A stretch of 28,286 nt of DNA from Ignavibacteriota bacterium (GCA_003158365.1 PMIW01000036.1:1-28286); one strand, 5' to 3'. Counted from the stretch's first letter, positions 1 to 8,969 are shown. Program-made: numbers and translations. Notes: generated by a model not told the origin, from the letters alone.

Positions 1-217
1 CAAAGCCTTCAACAGGAATAGACGGTAATCCATTGCAGGCTTGCACCCAGTTGATCCCGCTGTTAGTACATGTATAAAGACCATGCTCGGTTCCGGCTTA
101 TAAAATGTTTTGATTCTCAACAAGATAAGTTAACATATTCTGAGCTCCTCCCGGATTCTGAATCAAAGACCAGTTTGCACCGTTATTTGTAGTCTTATAC
201 ATCACATATTCTGCCGA
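1..217 (-). pseudogene. Continuation of the Asp-box repeat gene beyond an in-frame stop
   Basis: Reading on in the same frame past the TAG at 218-220 gives more of the same protein: YVMYKTTNNGANW, then ILxAGTEHGLYTCTNSGINW, where x is a second stop, TAA at 98-100. These are the same Asp-box-like units (K/S-T-N-x-G-x-N-W) as in the intact part, so the original gene ran at least to the window edge. The second stop lies where this repeat type usually has Tyr (L-Y-A-G-T), so a single TAT to TAA change would explain it. No frameshift is needed. The true 3' end, and any sorting domain there, lie outside the window. Confidence 0.75.
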
Positions 218-1633
218 CTAATTCCAGATTTGGACAAGACCGAAATTATTATTTGTAAAAATACAGTTGCTGAAGATGTAATAAGATGGAATTCCGTTAT
301 CGCTCCTTATCCAGTTCACTCCAAAATTAGTAGTTTTATAAATTCCCTGATTTGTACCTAAAAAAATTATATCCCCCCTCGGACAAAAATTATTTGAAGC
401 GTCGAAGACAGGAACAGACATTATATTCCAGGTAATGCCCTTATTTGTCGAATAACATAATCCTTGGGATGTAAGCAGGTAAATCCTTTCAGAATCATAG
501 CGGAAACTATATGAAGAGGATGTTGTTCCAAGCTGAGAAATCTGGTTCCATGTAGTTCCATAGTTCCTGCTCATGTACACTCCATGAGCATCCGAACCGG
601 CTATAACAACACTGTCTGCTGCTAATACACTAGGGAAATTATAATCGGAAAATCCGTTGTTGGAACCAAACCAATTCACGCCGAAATTTGTCGATTTAAA
701 AATTCCGCTTTCACGGTTAGCAAACAAACCATTGTTAGTAATTAGACAGGATTTCATACCGTTAGAAATAAGTCCTGCAGCAGTCGGATTAAAAGTAATA
801 CCAGAATTTGAACTGATATATATTAAATAATTCAAGTAAGAGAATAAATAAGAAACTGTAACAATATTACCCCGAGCTGTTACTGAATTAACCTGTGCAT
901 TACTTGGCGAAGGAAGACCGGACACACTCGTCCAGTTTTGTCCGAAATTTGTTGATTTATATATAGTGTTATTTCCTCCACCTCCGGCATAGATTGTGTT
1001 CCCACAAGTTGCAATAGAAGATACACTAAATCGAAATCCCGTATCACCAACTATTACGCTATCCCAATTATCTCCATTATTTGTACTAAAACACATTTTC
1101 CCTCTCGATCCAATACCAGCTTCTGCAAATAAATAATTCCCAACAGAACCAATTGCCTCGATGGACATTCCAAGATAAGTATTTGAAGTTGACCAATTAA
1201 GTCCGTCATCACTGCTTCTAAATACTTTGCCACTGCATCCTAAAAAAATATAGTTGTCTTTAAGGTGAAATGATTTTACAATATTATATGTCAATCCACT
1301 ATTGGAAAGATACCAGTTTACCCCATGGTTTGTTGTTCGATATACACCATTATAAGTAGCCAACATTACTGAGGATGGGGTTGAAACAATCGATTGTATA
1401 ACCGAAAATGAACCATTAGTAAAATCCTGCCATGAACTTCCATTGTCAGAACTTCTGAATATTAAACCATTATTTGTAATTGCAAAAATATATCCCGAAC
1501 TGTCTTTTGTCATCATATTTATATTAGCACCGTCAGTTATACTGATTTTTTGCCATTGTGCTTCCGAACGCAAAATAAAAACTGATGTGATAAGAGTAAA
1601 AATTGTAATTACTGTAATTAATAATTTATTCAT
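218..1633 (-). CDS. Exported Asp-box (BNR-like) repeat protein, probably truncated by a nonsense codon
   Basis: The 471-residue frame starts with a signal peptide (Lys near the N-terminus, hydrophobic residues 4-20, likely cleavage after SEA at about residue 25). The rest is about ten units of 35-45 residues, each ending in an Asp-box-like motif such as FRSSDNGSSW, YKSTNFGQNW or YKTTNFGVNW. Such repeats form beta-propellers in sialidase- and sortilin-type folds. There are no catalytic sialidase residues I could assign, so a binding or surface role is more likely than an enzyme. The start ATG lies 14 bases downstream of the stop of the neighbouring repeat gene, implying co-transcription. It ends at TAG 218-220 in mid-repeat, with no C-terminal sorting domain, and the frame resumes beyond (see 1-217). 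Known: the repeat family. Inferred: surface location and loss of the C-terminus. Confidence 0.75.
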   Translation of the reverse strand: MNKLLITVITIFTLITSVFILRSEAQWQKISITDGANINMMTKDSSGYIFAITNNGLIFRSSDNGSSWQDFTNGSFSVIQSIVSTPSSVMLATYNGVYRTTNHGVNWYLSNSGLTYNIVKSFHLKDNYIFLGCSGKVFRSSDDGLNWSTSNTYLGMSIEAIGSVGNYLFAEAGIGSRGKMCFSTNNGDNWDSVIVGDTGFRFSVSSIATCGNTIYAGGGGNNTIYKSTNFGQNWTSVSGLPSPSNAQVNSVTARGNIVTVSYLFSYLNYLIYISSNSGITFNPTAAGLISNGMKSCLITNNGLFANRESGIFKSTNFGVNWFGSNNGFSDYNFPSVLAADSVVIAGSDAHGVYMSRNYGTTWNQISQLGTTSSSYSFRYDSERIYLLTSQGLCYSTNKGITWNIMSVPVFDASNNFCPRGDIIFLGTNQGIYKTTNFGVNWIRSDNGIPSYYIFSNCIFTNNNFGLVQIWN

Positions 1634-1647
1634 AATTTTTAATAAAA

Positions 1648-3750
1648 TTATTTTATTAATACCATTTTTTTCGTTATCGAAAAATCCCCTGCCTGTAACC
1701 TGTAAAAATAAATCCCGCTCGGATAATTTGATGCATTCCAGTTCACTTCATATGTACTCGCAGACTGCTTTTCATTAACTAATGTTTCTACTTCTTTACC
1801 AAGAATATTATATACACTCAATTTTACATTCTGAATACTTGATACTGAATACTTGATACTTGTTGTTGGATTAAAGGGATTCGGAAAGTTTTGAGAAAGT
1901 AAATAATTCTTGGGAATTTCCGATGGTATTTTTCTTATAAAGACACTTCCTCCATTGGTCGTTTTAAGAATTGTTCCTTGTGCTCCTGCAATCCAACCAG
2001 TCTGTGAATTTGTAAAAAATACTGAAAATAAACAATTTAATGCTCCGCTTATTTGTTGATTCCAAGTAATACCATCAATTGTTTTTAATATTATTCCATA
2101 ATCACCTACTGCCCAACCAGTTTGCGAATCTACAAAATAAATACTATATAAATCACTACCCGCAGGTGTTGTTTGAATATTCCAGTTGTCACCACCATTA
2201 ATAGTTTTAAGTATTAAATTACCTACACCAGAAACATATCCTGTTTGTGAATTTGTAAAAAAAACTGAATTTAATCTACTGCTTGTGCTACTTATTTGAG
2301 GATTCCAAATCATTCCTCCGTTTGTCGTTTTAAGAATTTTTCCGTATTTTCCTACTACCCAACCGGTTTGTGAATCAATAAAAGAAAGTGAATAAAAAGA
2401 ATTATTTGAGATTTCAGTTTGTAAATTCCAGTTAGCTCCTCCATTTAATGTTCCATAAATTATTCCAGTATACGTATTTTGATTTTCTCCTGCAATCCAA
2501 CCATTTTGAGGATTAACGAAATAAATAGAATTTATTTTCGCATTCGTACATGATAATGGTTGAACTATCCAGTTTAACCCGCTATTTGTCGTTTTTATTG
2601 GATACCCAAATCCTGCAGACCAGCCAGTTTGCGAATTAATAAAATAAACAGAATAAAGGTAAGCAACTAACCCATTGTTTTGTGAGAACCAGTTTACACC
2701 ACCATTTGTTGTTTTTAGTATCGATTCAGGATAATTATAATCAGCAACAATCCAACCGGTTAAAGAATTAACAAAGTAAGTTCCATGCAAATGATTTTTT
2801 GAAACAGTACTTTCAAGGGAAAACCAACTTAATCCTGCATTTGTGGTTTTATACATTTCTCCCCAAGTTCCTACAAACCATCCTGTCTGTGAACCATAAA
2901 AATAAATACTAGTATAATTAATATATCCTGTCATAGGCTCATAAATCCAGTTTGTACCACCATTTGATGTTTTATATTTTCCTCCATATAATCCAACAGC
3001 CCATCCGGTTTGTGAATTAATAAAGTAAATCGAACTCCCAGCACCACTTGATTGAGAAATCCAATTAATACCTCCATTTGTTGTTTTTAAAATCAAACTC
3101 GAACTCCCAATCCAACCTGTTTGAGAATCTATGAAGAAAATTGAACCGAGTGAATTATTAACTCCACTGGAACAAGAATCCCAAATATTACCTCCATCTG
3201 TGGTTTTGTAAATTTTTCCCCCATCACCTGAAATTATTCCTGTTAAAGAATTGAAAAAGTGCACAGAGTTAAAACTAAAAAACGTACCTATATTTTGGTT
3301 TATCCAATTATTTCCGCCATCTGTAGTTTTTTTGACCGTTGCATTTTTCCCTACAACCCATCCAATTTGAGAATCTACAAAGTAAACTGAATAAAGAGGA
3401 TTTGTTGTTAATAATGAAACCCAGTTTAATCCACCATTTGTAGTTTTAATAACTATTCCCGATGATTCTAACCTGGAATCTCTCCCGACAACCCAGCCAG
3501 TTTGTGAATTTATAAAATATATTGCATTATAATCACAAGTAGTTCCACTATTTTGAGAAATCCAATTTATTCCACCATTAGTTGTTTTTATTATAGTATG
3601 GGCTAATCCTACAGTCCATCCTGTGTTTTGGTCAACAAAGAACACAGAAGTCAAATCACTTCCTTGAGGTAGAGGATTTTGCCAAATCCATTGGGAATGT
3701 AAATTTTGAACTGAAAGAAAAACACAAACAATTAATAAAATCTTATTCAT
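1648..3750 (-). CDS. Secreted Ycf48-like repeat protein with type IX secretion sorting domain
   Basis: This 700-residue protein starts with a signal peptide (MNKILLIVCVFLSVQNLHSQ, cleavage near residue 18-20). Residues about 32-602 are 14 tandem units of roughly 40-45 residues with the pattern S-[IV]-x-F-[IV]-[ND]-S-Q-T-G-W-x-x-G ... I-x-K-T-T-N-G-G-x-N-W, typical of Ycf48/BNR beta-propeller proteins. Residues about 612-700 form a type A sorting domain (NFPNPFNPTTSI, YNILGKEVETL, YPSGIYFYRL, final KKMVLIK). The family route is Sec export to the periplasm, then passage through the type IX system with removal of the C-terminal domain, leaving a released or surface-attached protein. The substrate or partner is unknown. 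The similar gene at 218-1633 lies 14 bases downstream. Fourteen units could make two propellers of seven blades, but that is inference. Confidence 0.88.
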   Translation of the reverse strand: MNKILLIVCVFLSVQNLHSQWIWQNPLPQGSDLTSVFFVDQNTGWTVGLAHTIIKTTNGGINWISQNSGTTCDYNAIYFINSQTGWVVGRDSRLESSGIVIKTTNGGLNWVSLLTTNPLYSVYFVDSQIGWVVGKNATVKKTTDGGNNWINQNIGTFFSFNSVHFFNSLTGIISGDGGKIYKTTDGGNIWDSCSSGVNNSLGSIFFIDSQTGWIGSSSLILKTTNGGINWISQSSGAGSSIYFINSQTGWAVGLYGGKYKTSNGGTNWIYEPMTGYINYTSIYFYGSQTGWFVGTWGEMYKTTNAGLSWFSLESTVSKNHLHGTYFVNSLTGWIVADYNYPESILKTTNGGVNWFSQNNGLVAYLYSVYFINSQTGWSAGFGYPIKTTNSGLNWIVQPLSCTNAKINSIYFVNPQNGWIAGENQNTYTGIIYGTLNGGANWNLQTEISNNSFYSLSFIDSQTGWVVGKYGKILKTTNGGMIWNPQISSTSSRLNSVFFTNSQTGYVSGVGNLILKTINGGDNWNIQTTPAGSDLYSIYFVDSQTGWAVGDYGIILKTIDGITWNQQISGALNCLFSVFFTNSQTGWIAGAQGTILKTTNGGSVFIRKIPSEIPKNYLLSQNFPNPFNPTTSIKYSVSSIQNVKLSVYNILGKEVETLVNEKQSASTYEVNWNASNYPSGIYFYRLQAGDFSITKKMVLIK
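1945..3657 (-). repeat. 14 tandem protein-coding repeats of about 120-135 bp
   Basis: The coding repeats correspond to the SQTGW ... KTTNGGxNW units of the secreted protein at 1648-3750. They have diverged from each other (for example SLTGIISG, PQNGWIAG, SQTGYVSG), so they are old duplications rather than a recent slippage tract. They still share short stretches of DNA, such as those encoding KTTNGG, where recombination or misassembly could occur. Confidence 0.7.
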
Positions 3751-3806
3751 ATTTTATCAATTAATTTTCGGATGAGTTATTTTATCAATATTAGATATTA
3801 ATAATG

Positions 3807-3820
3807 TTAATTGCAATTAA
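3807..3820. promoter_or_regulatory. 14-bp perfect palindrome upstream of the repeat-protein gene
   Basis: TTAATTGCAATTAA is a perfect palindrome 57-70 bases upstream of the start at 3750. Nearer the start are two direct copies of ATTTTATCAAT, at 3751-3761 and 3779-3789. The position suits a regulator site, but the sequence is AT-rich and the assignment is inference. Confidence 0.25.
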
Positions 3821-3872
3821 GAAAAAAGTGCAAAGGAAATGTCAGTATCAATCAGGTAAACACGTTTTTATA

Positions 3873-6164
3873 TTATATTCTGACTTCTTTTTTTCTCATC
3901 TTTTCCGCCGACATCACTATCACCTCATTTGTCGCGGGAAGAGAAAATTCAGGTTCGGTTTTGTGTTCACCGACTGCTGAGACTGCATCTTTTATTGCAA
4001 GCCAGACGGAGAAAGCCAGCATCAAAGGCGGCTCGCCTACTGCTTTGCTGCTGCGGATTGTATTTGGATTGGGATATCCTTCCAGAAGTTCTACTCTGAA
4101 ATCAGACGGAATATCCTGTATGGTTGGAATTTTATATGTGTCGGGAGAATGGTTTAAAAGATTTCCTTTATCATCCCATTTTATTTCTTCTGTCGTGCAC
4201 CAGCCTACTCCCTGTATGAAACCGCCGACAACCTGCCCCTTGTCAATTTCTTCGTTGAGCGAATTGCCTACATCGTGTAAAATATCCGTTCGTAAAATTT
4301 TATGATAACCCGTCAAAGTATCTACCAGCACTTCAGATACAGCCATCCCGAATGCAAAGTAATGGAAAGGATGCCCAACGCCTTTTTCCCTGTCGAACCA
4401 GATATCGGGAGTTTTGTAATATCCGTTTGCACTTAAACTAACCTGCTTTAAATATGCCGTAGATATTAATTCTTTGAATGTGATTTTTTCATCCGGAAGA
4501 TTTTTTTCAAACACAAAATCGTTTTCAAAAATTATATTTTCGGGCTTTGATTTGCTTTTTAAAATATCCAGCACAAATACAGATAATCTTTCTTTTAAAA
4601 TATCGATTGCATTTTTCACGGCAAATCCGTTCATGTCGCTTCCCGAAGATGCAGCAGTGGCTGATGTATTCGGGACTTTAGATGTATTGGTTGCATTCAC
4701 AATAACGTTTTCCGGATTTACCCCAAGTTCAGCCGATGCAATGCTTAGTATCTTTGTATATAATCCCTGTCCCATCTCTATTCCGCCGTGATTCACAAGT
4801 ACAGAGCCATCTTTGTAAATATTTACCAGCGCGCCTGCCTGATTTAAAAATGCAGTAGTGAATGATATCCCGAATTTAACAGGAGTGATTGCCATACCTT
4901 TTTTATAAAACTCATTCTCATCGTTGAACTTATTTATTACAATTCTTCTTTGTTTATAATCGGATGATTTATAAATTTTATCAAACAGGATTTTCAGGCG
5001 GTTGTTTTCAACTTCTTCTCCGTAATGTGTGAGATTATTAATACTTAATTTATAAAAATTTTTATATCTGATTTCAGCAGAATCTTTTTTCAGGAATCTT
5101 GCAATCCTGTCTATTGCAGTTTCTATAACTGCAATTCCCTGCGGACCGCCGAATCCCCTCAAAGCCGTATTGGACGGAAGATTCGTCTTATATGCCTTTC
5201 CTATCACGCGCATATTGGAAATGAAGTAAGCATTATCCGCGTGAAGCATTCCGCGCTCCAGTATTGCCATGGATAAATCAGTCGCAGCACCAGCGTCGCT
5301 GTTATGTTCAACCGAATAAGCATTTATAATTCCTTCATCATCAAATCCGACTTCATACTTCGATAAAAACCTGTGACGCTTTCCCGTTATTATCTGGTCA
5401 TCAACCCTGAAAAAATGAATTTTAACAGGTTTACCTGTTGCATTGCAAAGAAGTGCACACCACGATGCAATATGATTCGCCTGCGTTTCTTTCCCGCCAA
5501 AAGCTCCGCCAATTCTTCGCACTTCAACTTCAACTTCATTTGATTTTATTCCGAGCACGTCTGCTATAATTGCCTGCGTTTCGCTCGGATGCTGGGTTGA
5601 AGCAAATGCTTTTATATGCCTGTCTTCACCGGGAATGCAAAGACAGCTCTGCGTTTCAAGGTACCAGTGTTCCTGTGCTCCTGTTGTTAATATCCCGCTG
5701 AATTTATGTTTTGATTTGCTTAATTCTTTATCTACATCTCCACGTTCAATTTTCCGGACGGGTGCAATTAAATTATTTTTTTCAATCGCAGTTTCCAAAT
5801 CAAGTATTGCATCGAGAGGTTCATATTTTATTTCAATAAGTTTTTCAGCTTCTATTGCAATTTCTTTATTTTTTGCTGCAATAAGAAATATCGCCTGACC
5901 GATAAATGTTACTTCATTTTCTGCAAGACATAATTCATCCTTAATTACTGGTCCAACCTGATTTTCGCCGGGTATGTCTTTATAAGAAAGCACTGCATAT
6001 ACACCCTTTAATGCTTTTGCTTTTTCAAGATTATAACTTAAAATTTTTGCATGAGCATACCTGCTGTAAACAACATGCCCGATAAGCATTTCACTGCTTG
6101 CATCGATATCATTTACAAATACCGCTTCACCCGTTACCTGCTTTATTGCACTTTCGTGAATCAT
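3873..6164 (-). CDS. xdhB: Xanthine dehydrogenase, molybdopterin-binding (large) subunit
   Basis: This is the 763-residue Mo-cofactor subunit of a xanthine dehydrogenase-type hydroxylase, close to the roughly 775 residues of the Rhodobacter XdhB. The N-terminal a/b hammerhead domain (residues about 1-120) starts at HESAIKQVTGEAVFVNDI. Conserved motifs are QEHWYLE (164-170), GGAFGGKE (219-226, with Glu226 matching the bovine substrate-binding Glu802), RGFGGPQG (336-343, Arg336 matching bovine Arg880), GGIEMGQGL, and VGEPPL, where Glu711 matches the catalytic Glu1261. Having both Glu226 and Arg336 points to xanthine/hypoxanthine rather than CO or aldehyde as substrate. The start is 22 bases after the xdhA stop, so the two are co-transcribed. 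The subunit looks intact, although its partner gene is broken by two stops. No xdhC maturation gene is in the window. The subunits are normally cytoplasmic. Confidence 0.95.
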   Translation of the reverse strand: MIHESAIKQVTGEAVFVNDIDASSEMLIGHVVYSRYAHAKILSYNLEKAKALKGVYAVLSYKDIPGENQVGPVIKDELCLAENEVTFIGQAIFLIAAKNKEIAIEAEKLIEIKYEPLDAILDLETAIEKNNLIAPVRKIERGDVDKELSKSKHKFSGILTTGAQEHWYLETQSCLCIPGEDRHIKAFASTQHPSETQAIIADVLGIKSNEVEVEVRRIGGAFGGKETQANHIASWCALLCNATGKPVKIHFFRVDDQIITGKRHRFLSKYEVGFDDEGIINAYSVEHNSDAGAATDLSMAILERGMLHADNAYFISNMRVIGKAYKTNLPSNTALRGFGGPQGIAVIETAIDRIARFLKKDSAEIRYKNFYKLSINNLTHYGEEVENNRLKILFDKIYKSSDYKQRRIVINKFNDENEFYKKGMAITPVKFGISFTTAFLNQAGALVNIYKDGSVLVNHGGIEMGQGLYTKILSIASAELGVNPENVIVNATNTSKVPNTSATAASSGSDMNGFAVKNAIDILKERLSVFVLDILKSKSKPENIIFENDFVFEKNLPDEKITFKELISTAYLKQVSLSANGYYKTPDIWFDREKGVGHPFHYFAFGMAVSEVLVDTLTGYHKILRTDILHDVGNSLNEEIDKGQVVGGFIQGVGWCTTEEIKWDDKGNLLNHSPDTYKIPTIQDIPSDFRVELLEGYPNPNTIRSSKAVGEPPLMLAFSVWLAIKDAVSAVGEHKTEPEFSLPATNEVIVMSAEKMRKKEVRI

Positions 6165-6186
6165 CTTATATATATCTTTATAAATT

Positions 6187-6723
6187 TTATTTTAAAATTT
6201 CAATAAACATTTTCATTAACAAATTTTTTGATATTATTTTCCTGAACTCTTCCGAAGAACGTGCATCTGATATCGGCTTAAATTCATCATATACAATTTT
6301 CATAGCTTCTTCTATTGTCTTTCTGCTCCATTCTTTACCTAATAAATAATCTTCCGTTTTCTTTGCTCGTTTTGTAGTTTCAGCCATTCCTCCATAAGCA
6401 AGGAGTATTTCTTTTATATTATCTTTTTCCAGAATCAATCTGCATGCAAGACTTACTGTGGATATATCGAGGTCTTTTCTTTTTGATACTTTATATGATT
6501 TTACATATACATTTTTTTCAGGTTTAGGAATAAATACTGAAGTTATTAGTTCATCACTTTTCAAATCAGTTTTTCTGTATCCTTTTATGAAATCTTCAAT
6601 GTCAATTTCCCTTTTATTTTTACTGCTCTGAACAATTACTTTTGCTTTATATGCAAATAGCACGGGAAGAGTATCCCCTATGGGCGAGGCAGAGCCTACA
6701 TTACCGCCTATTGTCGCCAGGTA
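6187..6723 (-). pseudogene. xdhA: Xanthine dehydrogenase FAD/FeS subunit, 3' part after two in-frame TGA codons
   Basis: This is the downstream part of the FAD-binding domain and the CO_deh_flav_C-type C-terminal domain, in the same frame as 6736-7632. It opens with YLATIGGNVGSASPIGDTLPV, matching the conserved (Q-I-R-N)-x-A-T-I-G-G-N-x-x-x-x-S-P-I-G-D segment that contacts FAD. It ends with the expected helical tail (RKIISKNLLMKMFIEILK). A GTG at 6661-6663 with AGGGG about ten bases upstream could allow internal re-initiation, giving 158 residues, but that product would lack the FAD-contact segment. The sequence is otherwise undamaged, so inactivation, if real, is recent. Confidence 0.85.
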
Positions 6724-6735
6724 TCATATCAGCAG

Positions 6736-7632
6736 TCAACCGAATAATTTCAATATATCATAAAGTGCTGGAAATTCTTTTTCACAAATTGCTTTTAAAT
6801 TTTCAAGACTCATGCCCGCCCCGAAATAAAATCCGTTTTCTTCTTCATCGTAAATTTTTAATTCTTCCACTCCCGAAAGGTCAATAATTTCAGCCAGTAA
6901 TTCGTTTTTCTTGGTCTGTTTTAAAGCAATATCGGTTGCACCGTTAATTAAAACAGCATTGCTATAATATTTCCTTAGCATAAGTGCATCATCAAGTCTA
7001 AAAGGACGGTAATAAATCTGTTTATCGGTTTCAATCATTATTGCTGTTTTGTCATAATTGATTTCATTTAATAACCCCAATGTTGTTTCCGTTTTTTCGG
7101 AAAAATGGTCCCGGCTGTTTTTTTTACAAGCTGCAGCAGCTTCGAGTATAGACTGGTATCCCGTGCACCTGCATAGATTTCCGCTGAGTGAATCTTCTGT
7201 TATTTCCCTGGTTGGTTTGCTGTGATTTTTATATAGTGCAAACAAAGACATTATAAAACCCGGAGTGCAGTATCCGCACTGGGTTCCGAATGAATTGACC
7301 ATCATCTCCTGTACAGGATGCAGAACTGTATTTCCGTTTTTTCTTTGTGATAAATTTTCGATAGTGATTAATTGCTTTCCGTGTATCATCGGCAGGAATA
7401 ACAGGCATGAATCGACTGATTTATAATTTAATTTTCCGTTTTGTCCGGGTTCTGCGATAACAATAGTACACGCTCCGCAGTCACCCTCTGCGCATCCTTC
7501 CTTCACGCCTTTATGATTGCCGAGACTGCGCAAATAATTTAAAACAGTAGTTGTAGGCTTTAAATCTTTTAGTTTAGAAAAATCAATCTCTGCAATATTA
7601 TCATCAAGTACAAATTTTATGGTATTATTCAT
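6736..7632 (-). pseudogene. xdhA: Xanthine dehydrogenase FAD/FeS subunit, 5' part (two [2Fe-2S] domains and start of the FAD domain)
   Basis: The N-terminal part has a plant-type ferredoxin domain with CAEGDCGACTI, and a second [2Fe-2S] helical domain with CGYCTPG and CRCTGY. All the cysteines expected of the XDH family are present. From about residue 200 the FAD-binding domain begins (INGATDIAL, FYFGAGMSL). The frame stops at TGA 6736-6738 straight after KLFG, with a second TGA at 6724-6726, exactly where the family has a S-x-Q-I-R-N motif. Joined to 6187-6723, the length (about 480 residues) matches bacterial XdhA (about 460). I start it at ATG 7630-7632 (MNNTIKF); a TTG two codons upstream is less likely. 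It sits 38 bases after the MFS gene. TGA is a true stop here: nadB ends in TGA within an ATGA overlap, so recoding is unlikely. Confidence 0.88.
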
Positions 7633-7670
7633 ATACAAATTTACACATCATAAATGAAATATCAAAATTA

Positions 7671-8951
7671 TCATTGGTCAAATCTTAATACAGTAACCTT
7701 TTTTCCGCGTGTCTCGGGGAATGTCCATATCCACATTCCCGTCAGCAGTGCAAAAATTGCGGCAATTGAAATTCCACCGCCGAGCCCGTAGCTCGTTGCT
7801 ATAACAGCAATTATAACGGGTGTAAAGAACTGGATTCCCCTTGCAAGATTGAATGCAGCTCCCATAGCCGTTCCCCTGATTTTGGTCGGGAAGAGTTCCG
7901 AGAAGAGCGGTCCGTAGCCGCCGAACATACCAGTTCCGAATCCTACAAGAAACATGCACACTAAAATTAGTTCGTGGTGTACTGCAATCACATCCCACAT
8001 AGTAGTAATCATTATTAATCCGAAAGACATTATTACCGAGTAAATTGAATATGCAGGCCTTCTTCCGAGTTTATCGGCAACAAAACCAAATGTAAAGTAA
8101 CCGATAAATCCACCTCCCTGTGTTACCAGCATGAACAATGCAGATTTCGCCATCGAGAACTGCCTTTGCTGGTTTAAGTATCCCGGCATCCATGAATAGG
8201 TGAACCAGTATGCAGACATGTCGAAAATCGCGAGAACTAAAGCCAGTATGAAAAATTTTCTGTATTCGGGATCGAATAATATAAAGAATTTATTTTTATT
8301 TTCAGTTTTAATTTCTTCTTTTGATAACTGCCCTGAATCAATCAGTTTTTTTCTCTCTTCCCAGATGTCTGATTCCGGAAGTTTCTTCCTGATAAAAATT
8401 ACAAGTATTGCGGGAATTATTGAAACAAAGAAACATAATCTCCATCCTATTTCAGGAGCAATATATCCTCCCACAAGCGTTGCAAGTGCAATTCCAATCG
8501 GCGCTCCCGTCTGCATAAATGCTCCATATCTTCCCCGCACTTTTGCGGGAAAAGTCTCGCCTATATAGGTCTGCCCCGTTCCCCATTCTCCTCCGACTCC
8601 AAGTCCTGTAATAATCCTGAATAGTAATAACAACTCAATGTTATAAGAAAATCCGCTTAGGAAAGTCCCTATGCTGTATGTCAGTATTGTCCATTGAAGA
8701 ACTCTTTTTCTTCCGTACCTGTCGGAAAGAAAACCGAAGATAACACCGCCGACTGCAGTCGCGGCAAGGCTTGCACCCAGCACAAAAGAAATCTGAACAT
8801 CTGAAAAATTCAATTCGTGCTTAATGGGAATCATCAGGAAAGTGTACAGAATCAAATCATAGAAATCAAATACCCATCCGGCCCAGCTTAAAAATAAAAT
8901 CTTAAAATGTTCTTTCGTCGGTTTTTCATATTCATTGAGTAGTTTTGCCAT
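7671..8951 (-). CDS. MFS transporter, metabolite:H+ symporter type
   Basis: This 426-residue integral membrane protein shows about 12 hydrophobic segments. It carries the MFS motif A between helices 2 and 3 (GFLSDRYGRKRV) and a second copy in the second half (GFVADKLGRRPA). The first helix has WAGWVFDFYDLILY, and helix 4-5 has RIITGLGVGGEWGTGQTYIGE; both resemble the sialate/lactate and aromatic acid:H+ symporter subfamilies. Such proteins import organic anions with protons across the inner membrane. It lies 18 bases after the ABC ATPase gene and 38 bases before xdhA, so it probably brings in a substrate for, or exports a product of, the xanthine dehydrogenase-type enzyme. That link rests on context only; purine importers are usually of other families. 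No Shine-Dalgarno sequence is evident before the ATG. Confidence 0.85.
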   Translation of the reverse strand: MAKLLNEYEKPTKEHFKILFLSWAGWVFDFYDLILYTFLMIPIKHELNFSDVQISFVLGASLAATAVGGVIFGFLSDRYGRKRVLQWTILTYSIGTFLSGFSYNIELLLLFRIITGLGVGGEWGTGQTYIGETFPAKVRGRYGAFMQTGAPIGIALATLVGGYIAPEIGWRLCFFVSIIPAILVIFIRKKLPESDIWEERKKLIDSGQLSKEEIKTENKNKFFILFDPEYRKFFILALVLAIFDMSAYWFTYSWMPGYLNQQRQFSMAKSALFMLVTQGGGFIGYFTFGFVADKLGRRPAYSIYSVIMSFGLIMITTMWDVIAVHHELILVCMFLVGFGTGMFGGYGPLFSELFPTKIRGTAMGAAFNLARGIQFFTPVIIAVIATSYGLGGGISIAAIFALLTGMWIWTFPETRGKKVTVLRFDQ

Positions 8952-8969
8952 ATATATGAATTAATATTT

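Noticed and set aside
98..220. Alternative genetic code explaining the stops in the left-edge repeat gene
   Set aside because: The two stops are different codons (TAG and TAA), and both are used as ordinary terminators by other genes in the window (for example msrAB ends in TAG, xdhB in TAA).
1945..3657. CRISPR or other non-coding array
   Set aside because: The periodic signal is diverged protein-coding repeats in one open frame, with no constant repeat and spacer pattern.
3811..4305. Plus-strand frame of 164 residues antisense to xdhB
   Set aside because: It overlaps the conserved 3' end of xdhB and has a composition typical of a reverse-frame shadow.
6724..6738. TGA codons in xdhA read as selenocysteine or as a recoded sense codon
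   Set aside because: nadB ends in TGA within an ATGA overlap and the MFS gene ends in TGA followed directly by TAA, so TGA is a normal stop here. No hairpin suited to selenocysteine insertion was seen, and the family has no Cys at these positions.
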